Shown here in pieces: positions 1-7,672 of a stretch of DNA of 64,000 nt. The position numbers and the translations under genes were made by a program. The first letter of the stretch is position 1, and every line of letters begins with the position of its first letter. The DNA comes from Conexibacter sp. SYSU D00693. GTDB taxonomy: Bacteria > Actinomycetota > Thermoleophilia > Solirubrobacterales > Solirubrobacteraceae. Below the pieces are notes generated by a model. That model made no database searches. It saw nothing but the letters and a program-made list of their open reading frames with translations, and was not told the DNA's origin. The stretch spans positions 310,001 through 374,000 of the forward strand of contig NZ_CP070950.1 of assembly GCF_017084525.1 (NCBI RefSeq). Direction: 5' to 3'.

Positions 1-8
1 CACGCCTC

Positions 9-26
9 GTGTGTCCCACGACACAC
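9..26. terminator. Inverted repeat at the left edge
   Basis: The arms GTGTGTC (9-15) and GACACAC (20-26) are separated by four bases. It probably serves a gene lying off the left edge. No T-run follows, so a terminator role is inferred only from its position between genes. Confidence 0.35.
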
Positions 27-62
27 CGGGATGCGAATCCATTCGCAGTTCTGGACCGCGCA

Positions 63-92
63 GTCCGGTCTGACCATGAGGTCAGCCCGGAC
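63..92 (-). terminator. Hairpin terminator after the acyl-CoA dehydrogenase gene
   Basis: The arms GTCCGG (63-68) plus CTGACC (70-75) pair with GGTCAG (80-85) plus CCGGAC (87-92). This gives a 12-bp stem with one mismatch and a 4-base loop. It begins about 20 bases past the stop codon of the minus-strand dehydrogenase. It has no U-tract, which is common in high-GC genomes. Confidence 0.6.
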
Positions 93-112
93 CGGCGGTC
101 GCTGCGCGGGTG

Positions 113-2050
113 CTACTGCACCGGCGCGGGCACGGCCTCGGCCGGCGCCTGGTCCTCGTCGCTCGTGTCGCCCGAGCCGGCCTGGCCCGCCACCTGCGGA
201 CCGGAGCCCGAAGGATCGACGATGCCGTCCTCCGCCCAGGCGTAGCGGCCCTCGAGGACCTTCTGGGCGGTGTCGTAGGCCTCGACGTCGTCGTTGTCGA
301 AGACCTCGGCGAAGAGCCGGTCCGCCCGGCGGCGGGCCTGCTTGCAGAAGAGGTCCGCGAGCTCCTCGGCCTCGGTCGCGCGGCCCGGCTGCTCCTGCTT
401 GAGCGTCTGGGCGTACACCGCCGCGGAGGCGATCGCGAAGAGCTCGGCGCCGATGTCGACGATCCGGCCCAGCACCGCCTGGCGCTGCTCGAGGCCCGCC
501 TGGTAGCGGCCCATGGCGTAGAAGGTGGACCGGGCGAGCTTGCGCGAGGCGCGCTCGACGTAGCGCACGTGCTTGGCCAGGGCGCCGAAGTCCTCGAACG
601 AGCCGGGCTTGAGGCCCTCGCCGACGGCGAGCTGCGGCAGCCAGCGCGAGTAGAACTTCGCCGACTCGACGGCGGCCTGGGCCTTGGCCTTGAGGTCGGT
701 GTCGGGCTCGAGGATGTCGCCGGCGACCTGCAGGTGCTGGTCCACCGCCTCACGGGCGATGAGCAGGTGCATGATCTCCGTGGAGCCCTCGAAGATGCGG
801 TTGATGCGCATGTCGCGCATCGCCTGCTCCACGGGCACGGGCTTCTCCCCGCGCGCCTTGAGCGACTCGGCGGTCTCGTAGCCGCGGCCGCCGCGGACCT
901 GCATGAGCTCGTCGACGACCTGCCAGCCCAGCTCGGAGGCGTAGAGCTTGGCGATCGCCGCCTCGATGCGGATGTCCGAGCGCTTGGAGTCGGCCAGGCG
1001 GCTGGCGACGTCGAGCATCGCCTCGAGGCCGAACGAGCTGCCCGCGATGAACGCGACCTTCTGGGCGACCGCGTCGTGCTTGCCGACGGGGCGGCCCCAC
1101 TGGACGCGCTCGGCGGCCCACTCGCGCGCGACCTTCGTCGCCCACTTCGAGACGCCGACGCAGATGGCCGGCAGCGCGAGGCGGCCCGTGTTCAGCGTCG
1201 CCAGCGCGATCTTCAGGCCGTCGCCCTCGCGCCCGATGAGGTTCTCCTTGGGGACGAAGACGTCGTCGAGGCGGGTCATCGAGTTCTCGATGCCCTTGAG
1301 GCCCATGAACTGGTTGCGCGTCTCGACCGTCACGCCCTCGGTGTCGTAGGGCAGGACGAAGGCGCTGATGCCGCCGCGGTGGCCCTCGGACTTCGGGACC
1401 TTCGCCATGACGACGACGACGTCGGCGATCACGCCGTTGGTCGCCCAGAGCTTGCGGCCGTTGATGCGGTAGCCCGTGCCGTCCTCGGTGGGCGTCGCCG
1501 TCGCGCCCAGGCGCGCGGGGTCCGAGCCGACGTCGGGCTCGGTGAGCAGGAACGCCGAGATGTGGTCCTTGGCCACCAGCGGCAGCCACTTGCGCTTCTG
1601 CTCCTCGGAGCCGGCGAGGCGCAGCGGCTCGGCGACGCCGATGGACTGGTGGGCGCTGAGCAACGTCGACAGCGCGGAGTGCGCGGAGCCCACGAGCGCC
1701 AGCGCCTTGTTGTAGTAGACCTGCGAGAGACCGAGGCCGCCGTACTCCTCGGGCACCTTCATGCCCAGGGCGCCGAGCTGCTTGAAGCCGTCGATGACGT
1801 GCTCGGGGATCTTCGCCTCGCGCTCGATCTCGAGCGGGTCGACCTGCTCCTCCAGGAACGTCCGGAGCTTCGAGAGGAAGGCCTCGCCCTTCTCCACGCT
1901 CTCGGGGTCCTGCTTGGGCTGGGGGTGGATGAGGTCGAGCTGGAGCCGCCCGAGGTACAGCTCCTTGCCGAAGCTGGGGAGCTTCCACTCCGTCTCGCGC
2001 GCGGCCTCCGCGACCTCGCGGGCCTCGCGCTCTGTCACCTGCGTCGCCAT
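113..2050 (-). CDS. Acyl-CoA dehydrogenase family protein (645 aa)
   Basis: A flavoprotein of the acyl-CoA dehydrogenase superfamily, expected to catalyse alpha,beta-desaturation of an acyl-CoA with electron transfer to ETF. Visible hallmarks are the FAD/substrate signature LLTEPDVGSDPARLG, the middle-domain motif QFMGLKGIENSMTRLDD, GGRGYE and the C-terminal FEGSTEI. The Glu of FEGSTEI (about residue 421) matches the usual catalytic base position. At 645 residues it exceeds the typical ~390 because of an extra C-terminal helical domain, as in VLCAD/FadE-type enzymes. The ATG at 2050 starts MATQVTERE; the reading frame stays open upstream but has no family resemblance there. A strong hairpin follows the stop. 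The substrate chain length cannot be read from sequence. Confidence 0.92.
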   Translation of the reverse strand: MATQVTEREAREVAEAARETEWKLPSFGKELYLGRLQLDLIHPQPKQDPESVEKGEAFLSKLRTFLEEQVDPLEIEREAKIPEHVIDGFKQLGALGMKVPEEYGGLGLSQVYYNKALALVGSAHSALSTLLSAHQSIGVAEPLRLAGSEEQKRKWLPLVAKDHISAFLLTEPDVGSDPARLGATATPTEDGTGYRINGRKLWATNGVIADVVVVMAKVPKSEGHRGGISAFVLPYDTEGVTVETRNQFMGLKGIENSMTRLDDVFVPKENLIGREGDGLKIALATLNTGRLALPAICVGVSKWATKVAREWAAERVQWGRPVGKHDAVAQKVAFIAGSSFGLEAMLDVASRLADSKRSDIRIEAAIAKLYASELGWQVVDELMQVRGGRGYETAESLKARGEKPVPVEQAMRDMRINRIFEGSTEIMHLLIAREAVDQHLQVAGDILEPDTDLKAKAQAAVESAKFYSRWLPQLAVGEGLKPGSFEDFGALAKHVRYVERASRKLARSTFYAMGRYQAGLEQRQAVLGRIVDIGAELFAIASAAVYAQTLKQEQPGRATEAEELADLFCKQARRRADRLFAEVFDNDDVEAYDTAQKVLEGRYAWAEDGIVDPSGSGPQVAGQAGSGDTSDEDQAPAEAVPAPVQ

Positions 2051-2097
2051 GTCCGGCCGAGTACCCCGGCGACGTGGGGCTCCAACCGTCGGCCGGC

Positions 2098-2523
2098 TCA
2101 GGCGGGCGCGGCGCCGAGGGCTGCGCGCTCGTCGGGCGAGAGCTCGCGGGCCCGGCGGCCCTGCGCGTCCCAGCCCACCATCACCGTGCGCCCCTCGGCC
2201 GCGACGGTCCCGTCGGGCAGGACGACCTCGTGCTCCATGGTCACGCTCTTGGTGCCCACGCGGCCGACGCGCGCGACGACGTCGACCGTGCCGTGGTCCT
2301 TGCGGACCTCGTGGCGGTAGTCGAGCTCCACGCGCGCAAGCACGTAGGTGTGGTGGACGTGGCCGTCGCCGGTGCGCCGCTGGGCGAGCTGCGTCATCAG
2401 CGCACCCCGTCCCTCCTCGAGCAGCTCGTGGTAGACGGCCTGGTTCAGGTGGCCCAGCATGTCCATGTCGCGCCAGCGCAGGACGATCGAGATCTTGACC
2501 TCGGGCGGGGTGTTCACAGACAT
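2098..2523 (-). CDS. Hot-dog fold acyl-CoA thioesterase, 4HBT/YbgC-like (141 aa)
   Basis: A small single-domain thioesterase expected to hydrolyse acyl-CoA in the cytoplasm. The N-terminal motif RWRDMDMLGHLNQAVY contains the Asp-x-x-Gly-His-x-Asn pattern of the 4-hydroxybenzoyl-CoA thioesterase/YbgC family, in which the Asp is catalytic. It lies 47 bp upstream of the acyl-CoA dehydrogenase on the same strand, so the two probably form a lipid-catabolic operon. A TACGCT hexamer (complement of 2534-2539) sits 10 bases before the ATG as a likely -10 element. The natural substrate is unknown. Confidence 0.85.
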   Translation of the reverse strand: MSVNTPPEVKISIVLRWRDMDMLGHLNQAVYHELLEEGRGALMTQLAQRRTGDGHVHHTYVLARVELDYRHEVRKDHGTVDVVARVGRVGTKSVTMEHEVVLPDGTVAAEGRTVMVGWDAQGRRARELSPDERAALGAAPA

Positions 2524-2551
2524 GCGACACCAGAGCGTACGACGCCCCTGG

Positions 2552-2676
2552 TAGTGTGGAACGTGTCAGGCCGGGGGAGAGGCCCTCGGCAACGCAGTGC
2601 GTAGCGCCCGCAGTCGTCGCCTTCGAGCACCTCCGCGTTCGCAGCACGATCACAACGCCTGGAGGGCGAAACACCA
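2552..2676 (+). promoter_or_regulatory. Probable promoter and long 5' leader of the cold-shock gene
   Basis: TAGTGT at 2552-2557 resembles an actinobacterial -10 element. About 115 bases of leader follow before the ATG, far longer than other leaders in this window. GGAGGG at 2661-2666 is a well placed ribosome binding site. Long structured leaders are typical of cold-shock mRNAs; whether this one is thermosensitive is inference. Confidence 0.45.
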
Positions 2677-2880
2677 ATGGCTACCGGAACCGTGAAGTGG
2701 TTCAACGACGAGAAGGGCTTCGGCTTCATCACGCCGGACGGCGGGGGCAAGGACCTCTTCGTCCATCACTCGGCGATCAACTCGGACGGCTTCCGCACCC
2801 TCGCTGAGGGCGCGCAGGTCACGTACGACGCCGAGGCCGGCGACAAGGGCCCCAAGGCCGTCAACGTCACGCCCGTCTAG
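2677..2880 (+). CDS. csp: Cold-shock domain protein (67 aa)
   Basis: A single cold-shock domain, binding single-stranded RNA/DNA as an RNA chaperone. The RNP1 motif KGFGFI and the RNP2-like DLFVHHSAI are intact. The start [16 protein letters not shown] and the 67-residue length are canonical for the CspA family. A strong GGAGGG site precedes the ATG. It is transcribed divergently from the thioesterase gene and followed by two zinc-ribbon microprotein genes on the same strand. Confidence 0.97.
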   Translation: MATGTVKWFNDEKGFGFITPDGGGKDLFVHHSAINSDGFRTLAEGAQVTYDAEAGDKGPKAVNVTPV

Positions 2881-2996
2881 GGCGTCGCGCCCGACACGGG
2901 CGCTGGGCACCGCGCCCACCCGCCGGCCGCCGTCCGCGGCGGCCGGCGCATTCGCGGCCGCGCGCTGAACGCGCCGCCGCAGGAAGGAGGACCACC

Positions 2997-3104
2997 ATGG
3001 TCCTGATCATGTGCACGCGCTGCCTGCGCCGGTGGGACGCCCACCGCCACGGCGAGCGCGCCACCTGCCCCCACTGCGGGGGCGCTCTCGCCGCCGGCCG
3101 CTAG
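2997..3104 (+). CDS. Zinc-ribbon microprotein (35 aa)
   Basis: A 35-codon open frame starting at the ATG at 2997, preceded by an excellent purine-rich ribosome binding site (AGGAAGGAGG, 2981-2990). The product has two CxxC knuckles, CTRC and CPHC, with a His-rich linker, so it could hold one zinc ion. Length, spacing and ribosome binding site argue for a real gene missed by length cut-offs. It is followed by a long hairpin. Function unknown; a small zinc-binding adaptor or RNA/DNA-binding role is only a guess. Confidence 0.65.
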   Translation: MVLIMCTRCLRRWDAHRHGERATCPHCGGALAAGR

Positions 3105-3122
3105 CGCCCGAGCGCGAGGATC

Positions 3123-3165
3123 GACACACCAGCCGGGCGGGGATCTTCCCCGCCCGTCGTGTGTC
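3123..3165 (+). terminator. Long hairpin after the 35-aa zinc-ribbon gene
   Basis: The outer arms GACACAC (3123-3129) and GTGTGTC (3159-3165) enclose an inner CGGGCGGGGA/TCCCCGCCCG stem around a TCTT loop. It starts 18 bases after the stop codon. The outer-arm words are the same as those of the hairpin at 9-26. Confidence 0.65.
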
Positions 3166-3226
3166 CGGGCTCACCGCCCTGCCGCGCCTGGCATGGAGGA
3201 GGGGCGCCCGGGGGTAGGGCGCCTGC

Positions 3227-3391
3227 ATGAGCGACGCACCCCTGTGCCCGTCCTGCGGCCAGCCCGCCAGCGTGGCCCTCGCCGGCCCCGAGCACGGCTG
3301 GGAGTGCCGCAACGAGGCGTGCCCGGAGTTCGGCCAGCCGTTGCAGGACGCCGAGCCCGCGCGGCCCGAGCCGCCGGGTCCCGGACGCTAG
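3227..3391 (+). CDS. Small zinc-ribbon protein (54 aa)
   Basis: A 54-residue open frame from the ATG at 3227. It begins MSDAPLCPSCGQ and later has ECRNEAC, giving a CxxC...CxxxxC arrangement suited to one zinc ion. The C-terminal tail is acidic and proline-rich. The stop TAG lies inside CTAG at 3388-3391, whose complement is the stop of the convergent SDR gene. That shared-stop arrangement recurs across the window and supports this as a real gene. No function can be assigned. Confidence 0.6.
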   Translation: MSDAPLCPSCGQPASVALAGPEHGWECRNEACPEFGQPLQDAEPARPEPPGPGR

Positions 3392-4176
3392 CCGCAGCCG
3401 GTGATCCCTCCGTCGACGGGCAGGACCACGCCGGTCAGGTAGGCACCGGCGCGGGAGGACAGCAGGAGGGTGACGCCGGCGATGTCGTCCGGCGTGCCGA
3501 TGCGCCCGAGGGGGACGGTGGAGGCCACGGCGTCCCGGCTGGCCTCGTCCTGGAGCATGAAGGCGGTCATCTTGGACTCGAAGGGCCCGGGCGCGATGGC
3601 GTTGACGGTGATCGCCTCGCCTGCGAGCCGCTTGGCCAGGTGGCGGGTGAGCATGTGCACCGCGGCCTTGCTCGCCGAGTACGAGTAGCTCTCCATCGCC
3701 GGGACCCGCAGGCCGTCCACCGAGCCGACGTTCACGACCCGCGCCGGGTCCTGCGGCGTGGCCGCCGCCCGCAGGCGGTCGAGGAGGGCGACGGTGAGGT
3801 GGAACACCCCCTTCACGTTGAGGTCGAGGACCTTGTCGAAGCCCGCCGGCGGGAACTCCTCGATGGGGGCGCCCCACGTGGCGCCGGCGTTGTTGAACAG
3901 CAGGTGCAGGCGCTCGGTGCGCTCGCCCACCGCAGCGGCGAGCTCGCGCGCGCCCTCCGGCGTCGAGACGTCGGCCGGGATCGCCGTCGCACGGCCGTGC
4001 TGGGCGAGGCCCTCGACGGCGCGGGCGCAGTCGTCGGCCTTGCGCGAGGAGATGATGACCTCGGCGCCGGCGCGCACCAGGGCGTCGGCCATCATCAGCC
4101 CGATGCCGCGCGAGCCGCCCGTGACCAGGGCGACCTTCCCGCGGACGTCGAAGAGGTCGGTCGTGGCGGCGCTCAT
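3388..4176 (-). CDS. SDR family NAD(P)-dependent oxidoreductase (262 aa)
   Basis: A classical short-chain dehydrogenase/reductase. It has the cofactor-binding TGGSRGIG motif at residues 19-26, NNAG at 95-98, the catalytic Ser near 152 and the YSASK motif (Tyr166, Lys170). It ends PVDGGITGCG, close to the usual C-terminal DGG signature. Length matches the ~250-residue norm. It lies 13 bp downstream of a small gene and behind an SCP2-domain gene on the same strand, hinting at a lipid or sterol-like substrate. The actual substrate cannot be assigned. Confidence 0.9.
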   Translation of the reverse strand: MSAATTDLFDVRGKVALVTGGSRGIGLMMADALVRAGAEVIISSRKADDCARAVEGLAQHGRATAIPADVSTPEGARELAAAVGERTERLHLLFNNAGATWGAPIEEFPPAGFDKVLDLNVKGVFHLTVALLDRLRAAATPQDPARVVNVGSVDGLRVPAMESYSYSASKAAVHMLTRHLAKRLAGEAITVNAIAPGPFESKMTAFMLQDEASRDAVASTVPLGRIGTPDDIAGVTLLLSSRAGAYLTGVVLPVDGGITGCG

Positions 4177-4189
4177 GGCGCCGATGCTG

Positions 4190-4411
4190 TCAGGACCGCT
4201 CTGCGGGGGCCTTCGCGCGGCGGTCGCGCTCGACGGGGCGCTCGACGCGCCGCTCGTCGGGGCCGCCGACCCTCACGACGAGGCCACCGCGCCCACGGCA
4301 GCGCTCGACGCGCGCGAGGGTGTCCTCCGAGGCCTCACGGGCGCGCTGCGCCGCGCGCTCGGCCTGGTGGCGTTCGGAGATCCGGAAGAACGCGATGGAG
4401 CGCCAGCCCAT
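4190..4411 (-). CDS. Small hypothetical charged protein (73 aa)
   Basis: A 73-residue Arg/Glu-rich protein beginning MGWRSIAFFRISERHQ, then a helical stretch likely to be amphipathic or coiled. Nearly every codon ends in G or C, as in neighbouring real genes, and it fits between the SCP2-like gene (36 bp upstream) and the SDR gene (13 bp downstream) on the same strand. I recognise no family. It could be a small operon-encoded accessory protein or a chance frame. Confidence 0.45.
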   Translation of the reverse strand: MGWRSIAFFRISERHQAERAAQRAREASEDTLARVERCRGRGGLVVRVGGPDERRVERPVERDRRAKAPAERS

Positions 4412-4447
4412 GCCTGCATCTTCGACAGGCGTGGCGGTTGCGTGCAG

Positions 4448-4942
4448 TCACGTCCCGGGCCGGCTCGACGGACGGACGACGAACATCCGCGGCAGGCGCA
4501 TCGCCAGCCACAGGTCGCCGCGCACCTTCAGGCGGCCGTCGAACACGAGCCGGCCGGCGTCCTCCTCGCCGACGACGAGGCGCAGGAAGTCCGCGATGCC
4601 GACCTCGAGCACGAGGTCGGGCTCGGCCACGATCCCGTGCTTGACCCGGCAGCGGTCGCGGTCGAGGACGAGCGTGTGGACGCTCGCACCGCCGTCGGCC
4701 TCGCCGATGCGGAACTCGACGGTCATCGTCTCGCGCGGGCCGTGGCCGCGACGGAACGCGCTGGGCGCCGCACGGAAGACGCCGACGAGCAGTGCGCGGC
4801 CCGTGACGCCGTCGAGCGCGTCGAGGCGCTCGCGCGGCGCGGAGCGCACGCGACGGACGAACTCCGTCGCCACGCGGCGCTGCGAGCGGGCGAGGCCGCG
4901 GCGCAGCGGGCGGGCGACCGCCGTTGGAGGTCCGTCGGCCAT
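4448..4942 (-). CDS. SCP2 sterol-transfer-like domain protein (164 aa)
   Basis: The C-terminal half (EPDLVLEVGIADFLRLVVG then GRLVFDGRLKVRGDLWLAM) has the beta-sheet and helix pattern of SCP2 sterol-carrier domains, which bind hydrophobic ligands such as fatty acyl-CoA. The N-terminal ~60 residues are basic and unassigned. I chose the ATG at 4942 (MADGPPTAV); a start 15 codons upstream is possible but would overlap the divergent gene's promoter region. A second SCP2-like domain is fused to a hydrolase at 58.9-60.1 kb. The ligand is unknown. Confidence 0.65.
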   Translation of the reverse strand: MADGPPTAVARPLRRGLARSQRRVATEFVRRVRSAPRERLDALDGVTGRALLVGVFRAAPSAFRRGHGPRETMTVEFRIGEADGGASVHTLVLDRDRCRVKHGIVAEPDLVLEVGIADFLRLVVGEEDAGRLVFDGRLKVRGDLWLAMRLPRMFVVRPSSRPGT

Positions 4943-4998
4943 CACCGCAGTGTGTCCCCGCAGCGCGCCCGGTGCAAGCCGTGCCAAGCTCTGCGCAC

Positions 4999-5385
4999 GT
5001 GTCCTCGCCGGTCGACGTCCTGGTCCGCGAGCTCTACGCCGTCATCGAGGCGCGCGACCTCCGCGCGCTCGCGCCGCTGCTGGCCGACGACGTGCGCTGG
5101 TCCGCGCCGGCGAGCATCCCGGGCGGCGGCATCCGCATCGGCTGCGCCGCGGTGCTCGAGGGCGCGCGCCTGCTCTTCGCCGCCTACCCGGACGTCCACG
5201 TCCACCTCGACGACGTCCAGGCCGAGGGCGACCGCGCGGTCGTGCGCGGTCGCTACGAGGTGCCGCCCGACACGACGCTGCGCTTCAACGACACGATCAC
5301 CGTGCGCGACGGCGTCGTCGCCGCGCTGCTCAGCCACTTCGACGGCGCCGCGCTCGCGCGGGCCTTGCGCCGGGCCGAGGGCTAG
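4999..5385 (+). CDS. SnoaL/NTF2-like protein (128 aa)
   Basis: A compact cone-shaped-fold protein of the SnoaL-like/NTF2 superfamily. It opens with a helix (VLVRELYAVIEARDLRALA), followed by LLADDVRWSAP and the strand-rich second half ending in VAALLSHFDG. The GTG at 4999 is preferred because it begins the conserved helix; an ATG 75 bases upstream would lie across the divergent SCP2 gene's start. Members range from cyclases and isomerases to regulatory ligand-binding proteins, so no reaction is assigned. Confidence 0.75.
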   Translation: MSSPVDVLVRELYAVIEARDLRALAPLLADDVRWSAPASIPGGGIRIGCAAVLEGARLLFAAYPDVHVHLDDVQAEGDRAVVRGRYEVPPDTTLRFNDTITVRDGVVAALLSHFDGAALARALRRAEG

Positions 5386-5398
5386 GGAAGACTCGCCT

Positions 5399-5411
5399 CC
5401 GCAGGGAGGCA
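5399..5411 (+). promoter_or_regulatory. 13-bp word shared upstream of both secreted paralogs (copy 1)
   Basis: CCGCAGGGAGGCA lies 64 bases before the ATG at 5476. The same 13-mer occurs at 7055-7067, 63 bases before the paralogous gene at 7131. Here it is part of a GCCTCC/GGGAGGC hairpin. It may be a promoter or leader element; this is inference from position. Confidence 0.35.
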
Positions 5412-5475
5412 GCAGGACGCACTCGAACGGAGAGCCGGCGGCCGAGGACGGCGCCGCGGGCCTGGGGGAGGTCAC

Positions 5476-6033
5476 ATGAAGGTCGCTGTTGCTCGCCGCG
5501 CGCCCCGCGCGCTGCGCCGTCTCGCCGTCGCCTCGGCCGTCGCGCTCGGGGCGCTCGCCCTGACCGGGCCGCCCACCGCGTCGGCGGCCACGACCACCGC
5601 GTCGTGCTCGAACATCTCGCTCGTGCGCCCGATCCTGGGCGACCCGCAGTGCCAGACCGCGTCGCTGCCGTGCCCGCCGCTGCAGGTCTGCACGTACCAG
5701 GCGCGCGTCGCGGCGCGTGCGCTCCTCGGCCTCGGCCCGGCGCTGTCGTTCTCCGGGCTGCGCGTCTCGGTGGCCGGGCAGGAGCTGCCCAACGTCCCCG
5801 TGCCGTGCGTCACGACGTCCTCGACGCAGTGCGTGGGCGAGACGCCGCCGGTGCCGGTGGTGGGCGCGCTCGACCTCGCGGTGCGCGGCGACTGCGGGTG
5901 GGTCAACGCGGCGTCGCTCAGCGTGCTCGCGACGGTCGACTGCACGCTCACCCGGACCACGGCGGCGGCGACCGCGGCACGCAAGGCCAAGGCCCGGCGG
6001 GACCTGGCCAGGCTCCGGCGAGCGGCGCGCTAG
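5476..6033 (+). CDS. Secreted Cys-containing protein, paralog A (185 aa)
   Basis: It has a Sec signal peptide (basic start, hydrophobic stretch around LAVASAVALGALALTG, cleavage near TASA-AT). The mature part has about eight Cys residues and the pattern SCSNISLVRPILGDPQC, CPPLQVC, LLGLGP, suggesting a disulfide-bonded exported domain. A basic tail rich in Arg/Lys/Ala follows. The gene at 7131-7628 encodes a clear paralog with the same landmarks. I know no family for this. Its stop is the shared CTAG with the convergent nitrilase gene. Confidence 0.8.
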   Translation: MKVAVARRAPRALRRLAVASAVALGALALTGPPTASAATTTASCSNISLVRPILGDPQCQTASLPCPPLQVCTYQARVAARALLGLGPALSFSGLRVSVAGQELPNVPVPCVTTSSTQCVGETPPVPVVGALDLAVRGDCGWVNAASLSVLATVDCTLTRTTAAATAARKAKARRDLARLRRAAR

Positions 6034-6911
6034 CGCGCGCCGACGGCGTGGCGTCCGGTCCCGGGCGCCATGCCGTAGGCCGCGGGCCGGCGGTCGCCGA
6101 GGTGGTCGAAGCGCCCGCGGGCGTCGGCCACGGCGGCCGCCGGGTCGATCCGCGCGACGGCCAGTCCGTCGCGCCCGGGGCGCGTGCGGGCGAGCACCGC
6201 GCCGTCGGGATCGACGACCTTCGCGGCGCCGAGCATCCGGCGTCCGGCCCAGCGCCCGGCCTGGTTCGCGGAGACCCAGACGACCTGGCTCTCGACCGCC
6301 CGCGCGACGTCGACGGCGTCGAAGTGGCGCAGCTGGCGGTCGTCGCGCAGCCGGCGGGCCGGTGCGTGGCGGTCGGCGGCCCAGGCGGCCAGGCAGCAGA
6401 TGACGTCGGCGCCGTCGAGGGCGAGCGCTCGCGCGGCCTCCGGGAAGAGCTTGTCGTAGCAGACCAACATCCCGAGCCGGCCGACCGGCGTGTCGAACGC
6501 GGCGAAGCACGCGCCCGGGGTGAAGGCGAAGCGCTCGGCCGGCGGGAGGTGGACCTTGCGCTGCACGCCGAGCAGGCCGTCGCCGCTGAGGCAGACCGCC
6601 GTCGAGTGCCGGTCCCCGCCGGCGCCCTGCTCGGTGATGCCGAGGCAGACGACGAGGTCGCCTGCGGCGCGGCACAGCGCCGTGAGCTCCGGGCCGTCGA
6701 GGCCGACGGCCGGGCCGACGAGGTCCGCGGCCTCGCCGTCGCCCCGCGGCTCGCGCAGGTAGCCGCCGAGCTGGGACTCGGGGAGGACGAGGAGGTCGGC
6801 GCCGCGGGCGCGCGCTCGCCCGATCACGCCGGCGACCTGCCGCAGGCTGCGCGCGAGGTCGCGCTCGGCGCTCGCGGCGGCCGCCACGATCGTGATGGGC
6901 CCCCGGTCCAC
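6030..6911 (-). CDS. Carbon-nitrogen hydrolase, nitrilase superfamily (293 aa)
   Basis: The Glu-Lys-Cys catalytic triad is visible: Glu45 in LPESQLGGY, Lys119 in QRKVHLPP and Cys151 in MLVCYDKLFPEAAR. The protein is expected to hydrolyse an amide or nitrile in the cytosol. The GTG at 6911 gives MDRGPITIVAAA, the normal N-terminal strand, and a family-typical length. Longer in-frame starts add unrelated sequence. The gene sits between the two secreted paralogs on the opposite strand. The amidase branch and substrate cannot be assigned. Confidence 0.87.
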   Translation of the reverse strand: MDRGPITIVAAAASAERDLARSLRQVAGVIGRARARGADLLVLPESQLGGYLREPRGDGEAADLVGPAVGLDGPELTALCRAAGDLVVCLGITEQGAGGDRHSTAVCLSGDGLLGVQRKVHLPPAERFAFTPGACFAAFDTPVGRLGMLVCYDKLFPEAARALALDGADVICCLAAWAADRHAPARRLRDDRQLRHFDAVDVARAVESQVVWVSANQAGRWAGRRMLGAAKVVDPDGAVLARTRPGRDGLAVARIDPAAAVADARGRFDHLGDRRPAAYGMAPGTGRHAVGAR

Positions 6912-7054
6912 GACCGCATCATCGGCCCGTGCCGGCCACACTTCGATGGTCAGACGGTCGAGGTCGGCAAGTGTCTGCTCGCCCGTCGGTCGAGCCCGAC
7001 CCGCCGCTCGTCGCACCAGGTGTCGGCGCGTCGACGCTCTGGGTATCGGACGGC

Positions 7055-7067
7055 CCGCAGGGAGGCA
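7055..7067 (+). promoter_or_regulatory. 13-bp word shared upstream of both secreted paralogs (copy 2)
   Basis: CCGCAGGGAGGCA occurs here, 63 bases before the ATG at 7131. It is identical to 5399-5411, which sits 64 bases before the paralog. The surrounding bases differ, so only this block is conserved. A shared promoter or activator site is the simplest reading. Confidence 0.35.
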
Positions 7068-7130
7068 CCCATCCACCAGGAGGGCGCGGCGGCGGGGGAC
7101 GGCCGGCGCGGCCTCGCAGGAGGGAGATCC

Positions 7131-7628
7131 ATGACGACCTCGATCGGGCGGCGCCTGGCGCGTCGCACCATGGTCGGCCTCGCCGTCGCCGCGGGGGCGA
7201 TGGCGCTCTCGGCGCCGGCCGCCAGCGCGCAGGCGCAGACGACGAGCTGCTCGGCCGTCTCGCTCGTCCGGCCGCTGCTCGGCGCGCCCGCGTGCGTGAC
7301 GCCGCCGCTCGCGTGTCCGGCCGACTCGCTGTGCGGCTACTCGGGCCGTGCCGTGGCGACGACGCTGATCGGGCTCGGCCCGTCGGCCGGCCGGGTGCAG
7401 CTGTTCGGCACGGCCAACAACGGCGCGGCGCTCGGCCCGGCGGGGAACTGCAGCGGGCAGCCGTCGGGCTGCACCGCCACCGTCGGACCCATCGCCGTGG
7501 TCGGGCAGGCCACGGGGCAGGCACGCGCCGCCTGCGCCTGGACCGCGGCGCAGTCGCTCGGGGTGCTCGCCGGCATCCGCTGCGAGCTGGTGCGGACGAA
7601 CGTCATCACCGCGCCGCAGGGGACCTAG
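7131..7628 (+). CDS. Secreted Cys-containing protein, paralog B (165 aa)
   Basis: A Sec signal peptide (MVGLAVAAGAMALSAPAAS-A-QA) precedes a mature domain parallel to the gene at 5476. Landmarks are SCSAVSLVRPLLGAPAC, CPADSLCGY, LIGLGPSAG, then GPIAVVGQATGQ and CAWTAAQSLGVLAGIRC. It lacks paralog A's basic tail. AGGAGGG at 7119-7125 is the ribosome binding site. The pair probably arose by local duplication across or around the nitrilase gene. Role unknown; the disulfide-rich exported fold is inferred from paired Cys. Confidence 0.8.
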   Translation: MTTSIGRRLARRTMVGLAVAAGAMALSAPAASAQAQTTSCSAVSLVRPLLGAPACVTPPLACPADSLCGYSGRAVATTLIGLGPSAGRVQLFGTANNGAALGPAGNCSGQPSGCTATVGPIAVVGQATGQARAACAWTAAQSLGVLAGIRCELVRTNVITAPQGT

Positions 7629-7638
7629 GAGGTCGCTC

Positions 7639-7672
7639 GCGCCGCGAGGTCGCCTAGGCGGCTTCGCGGCGC
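7639..7672. terminator. Bidirectional hairpin between convergent genes
   Basis: GCGCCGCGA (7639-7647) pairs with TCGCGGCGC (7664-7672). The loop contains a GCCTAGGC palindrome that includes the stop codon of the minus-strand gene. It would act on both the secreted paralog gene and the RHH-GAF gene. No T-tract is present. Confidence 0.45.

Noticed and set aside
110-2320. Large plus-strand frame opposite the acyl-CoA dehydrogenase
   Set aside because: Leu/Ala/Asp/Arg-rich antisense translation with no domains; the dehydrogenase motifs are unambiguous on the other strand.
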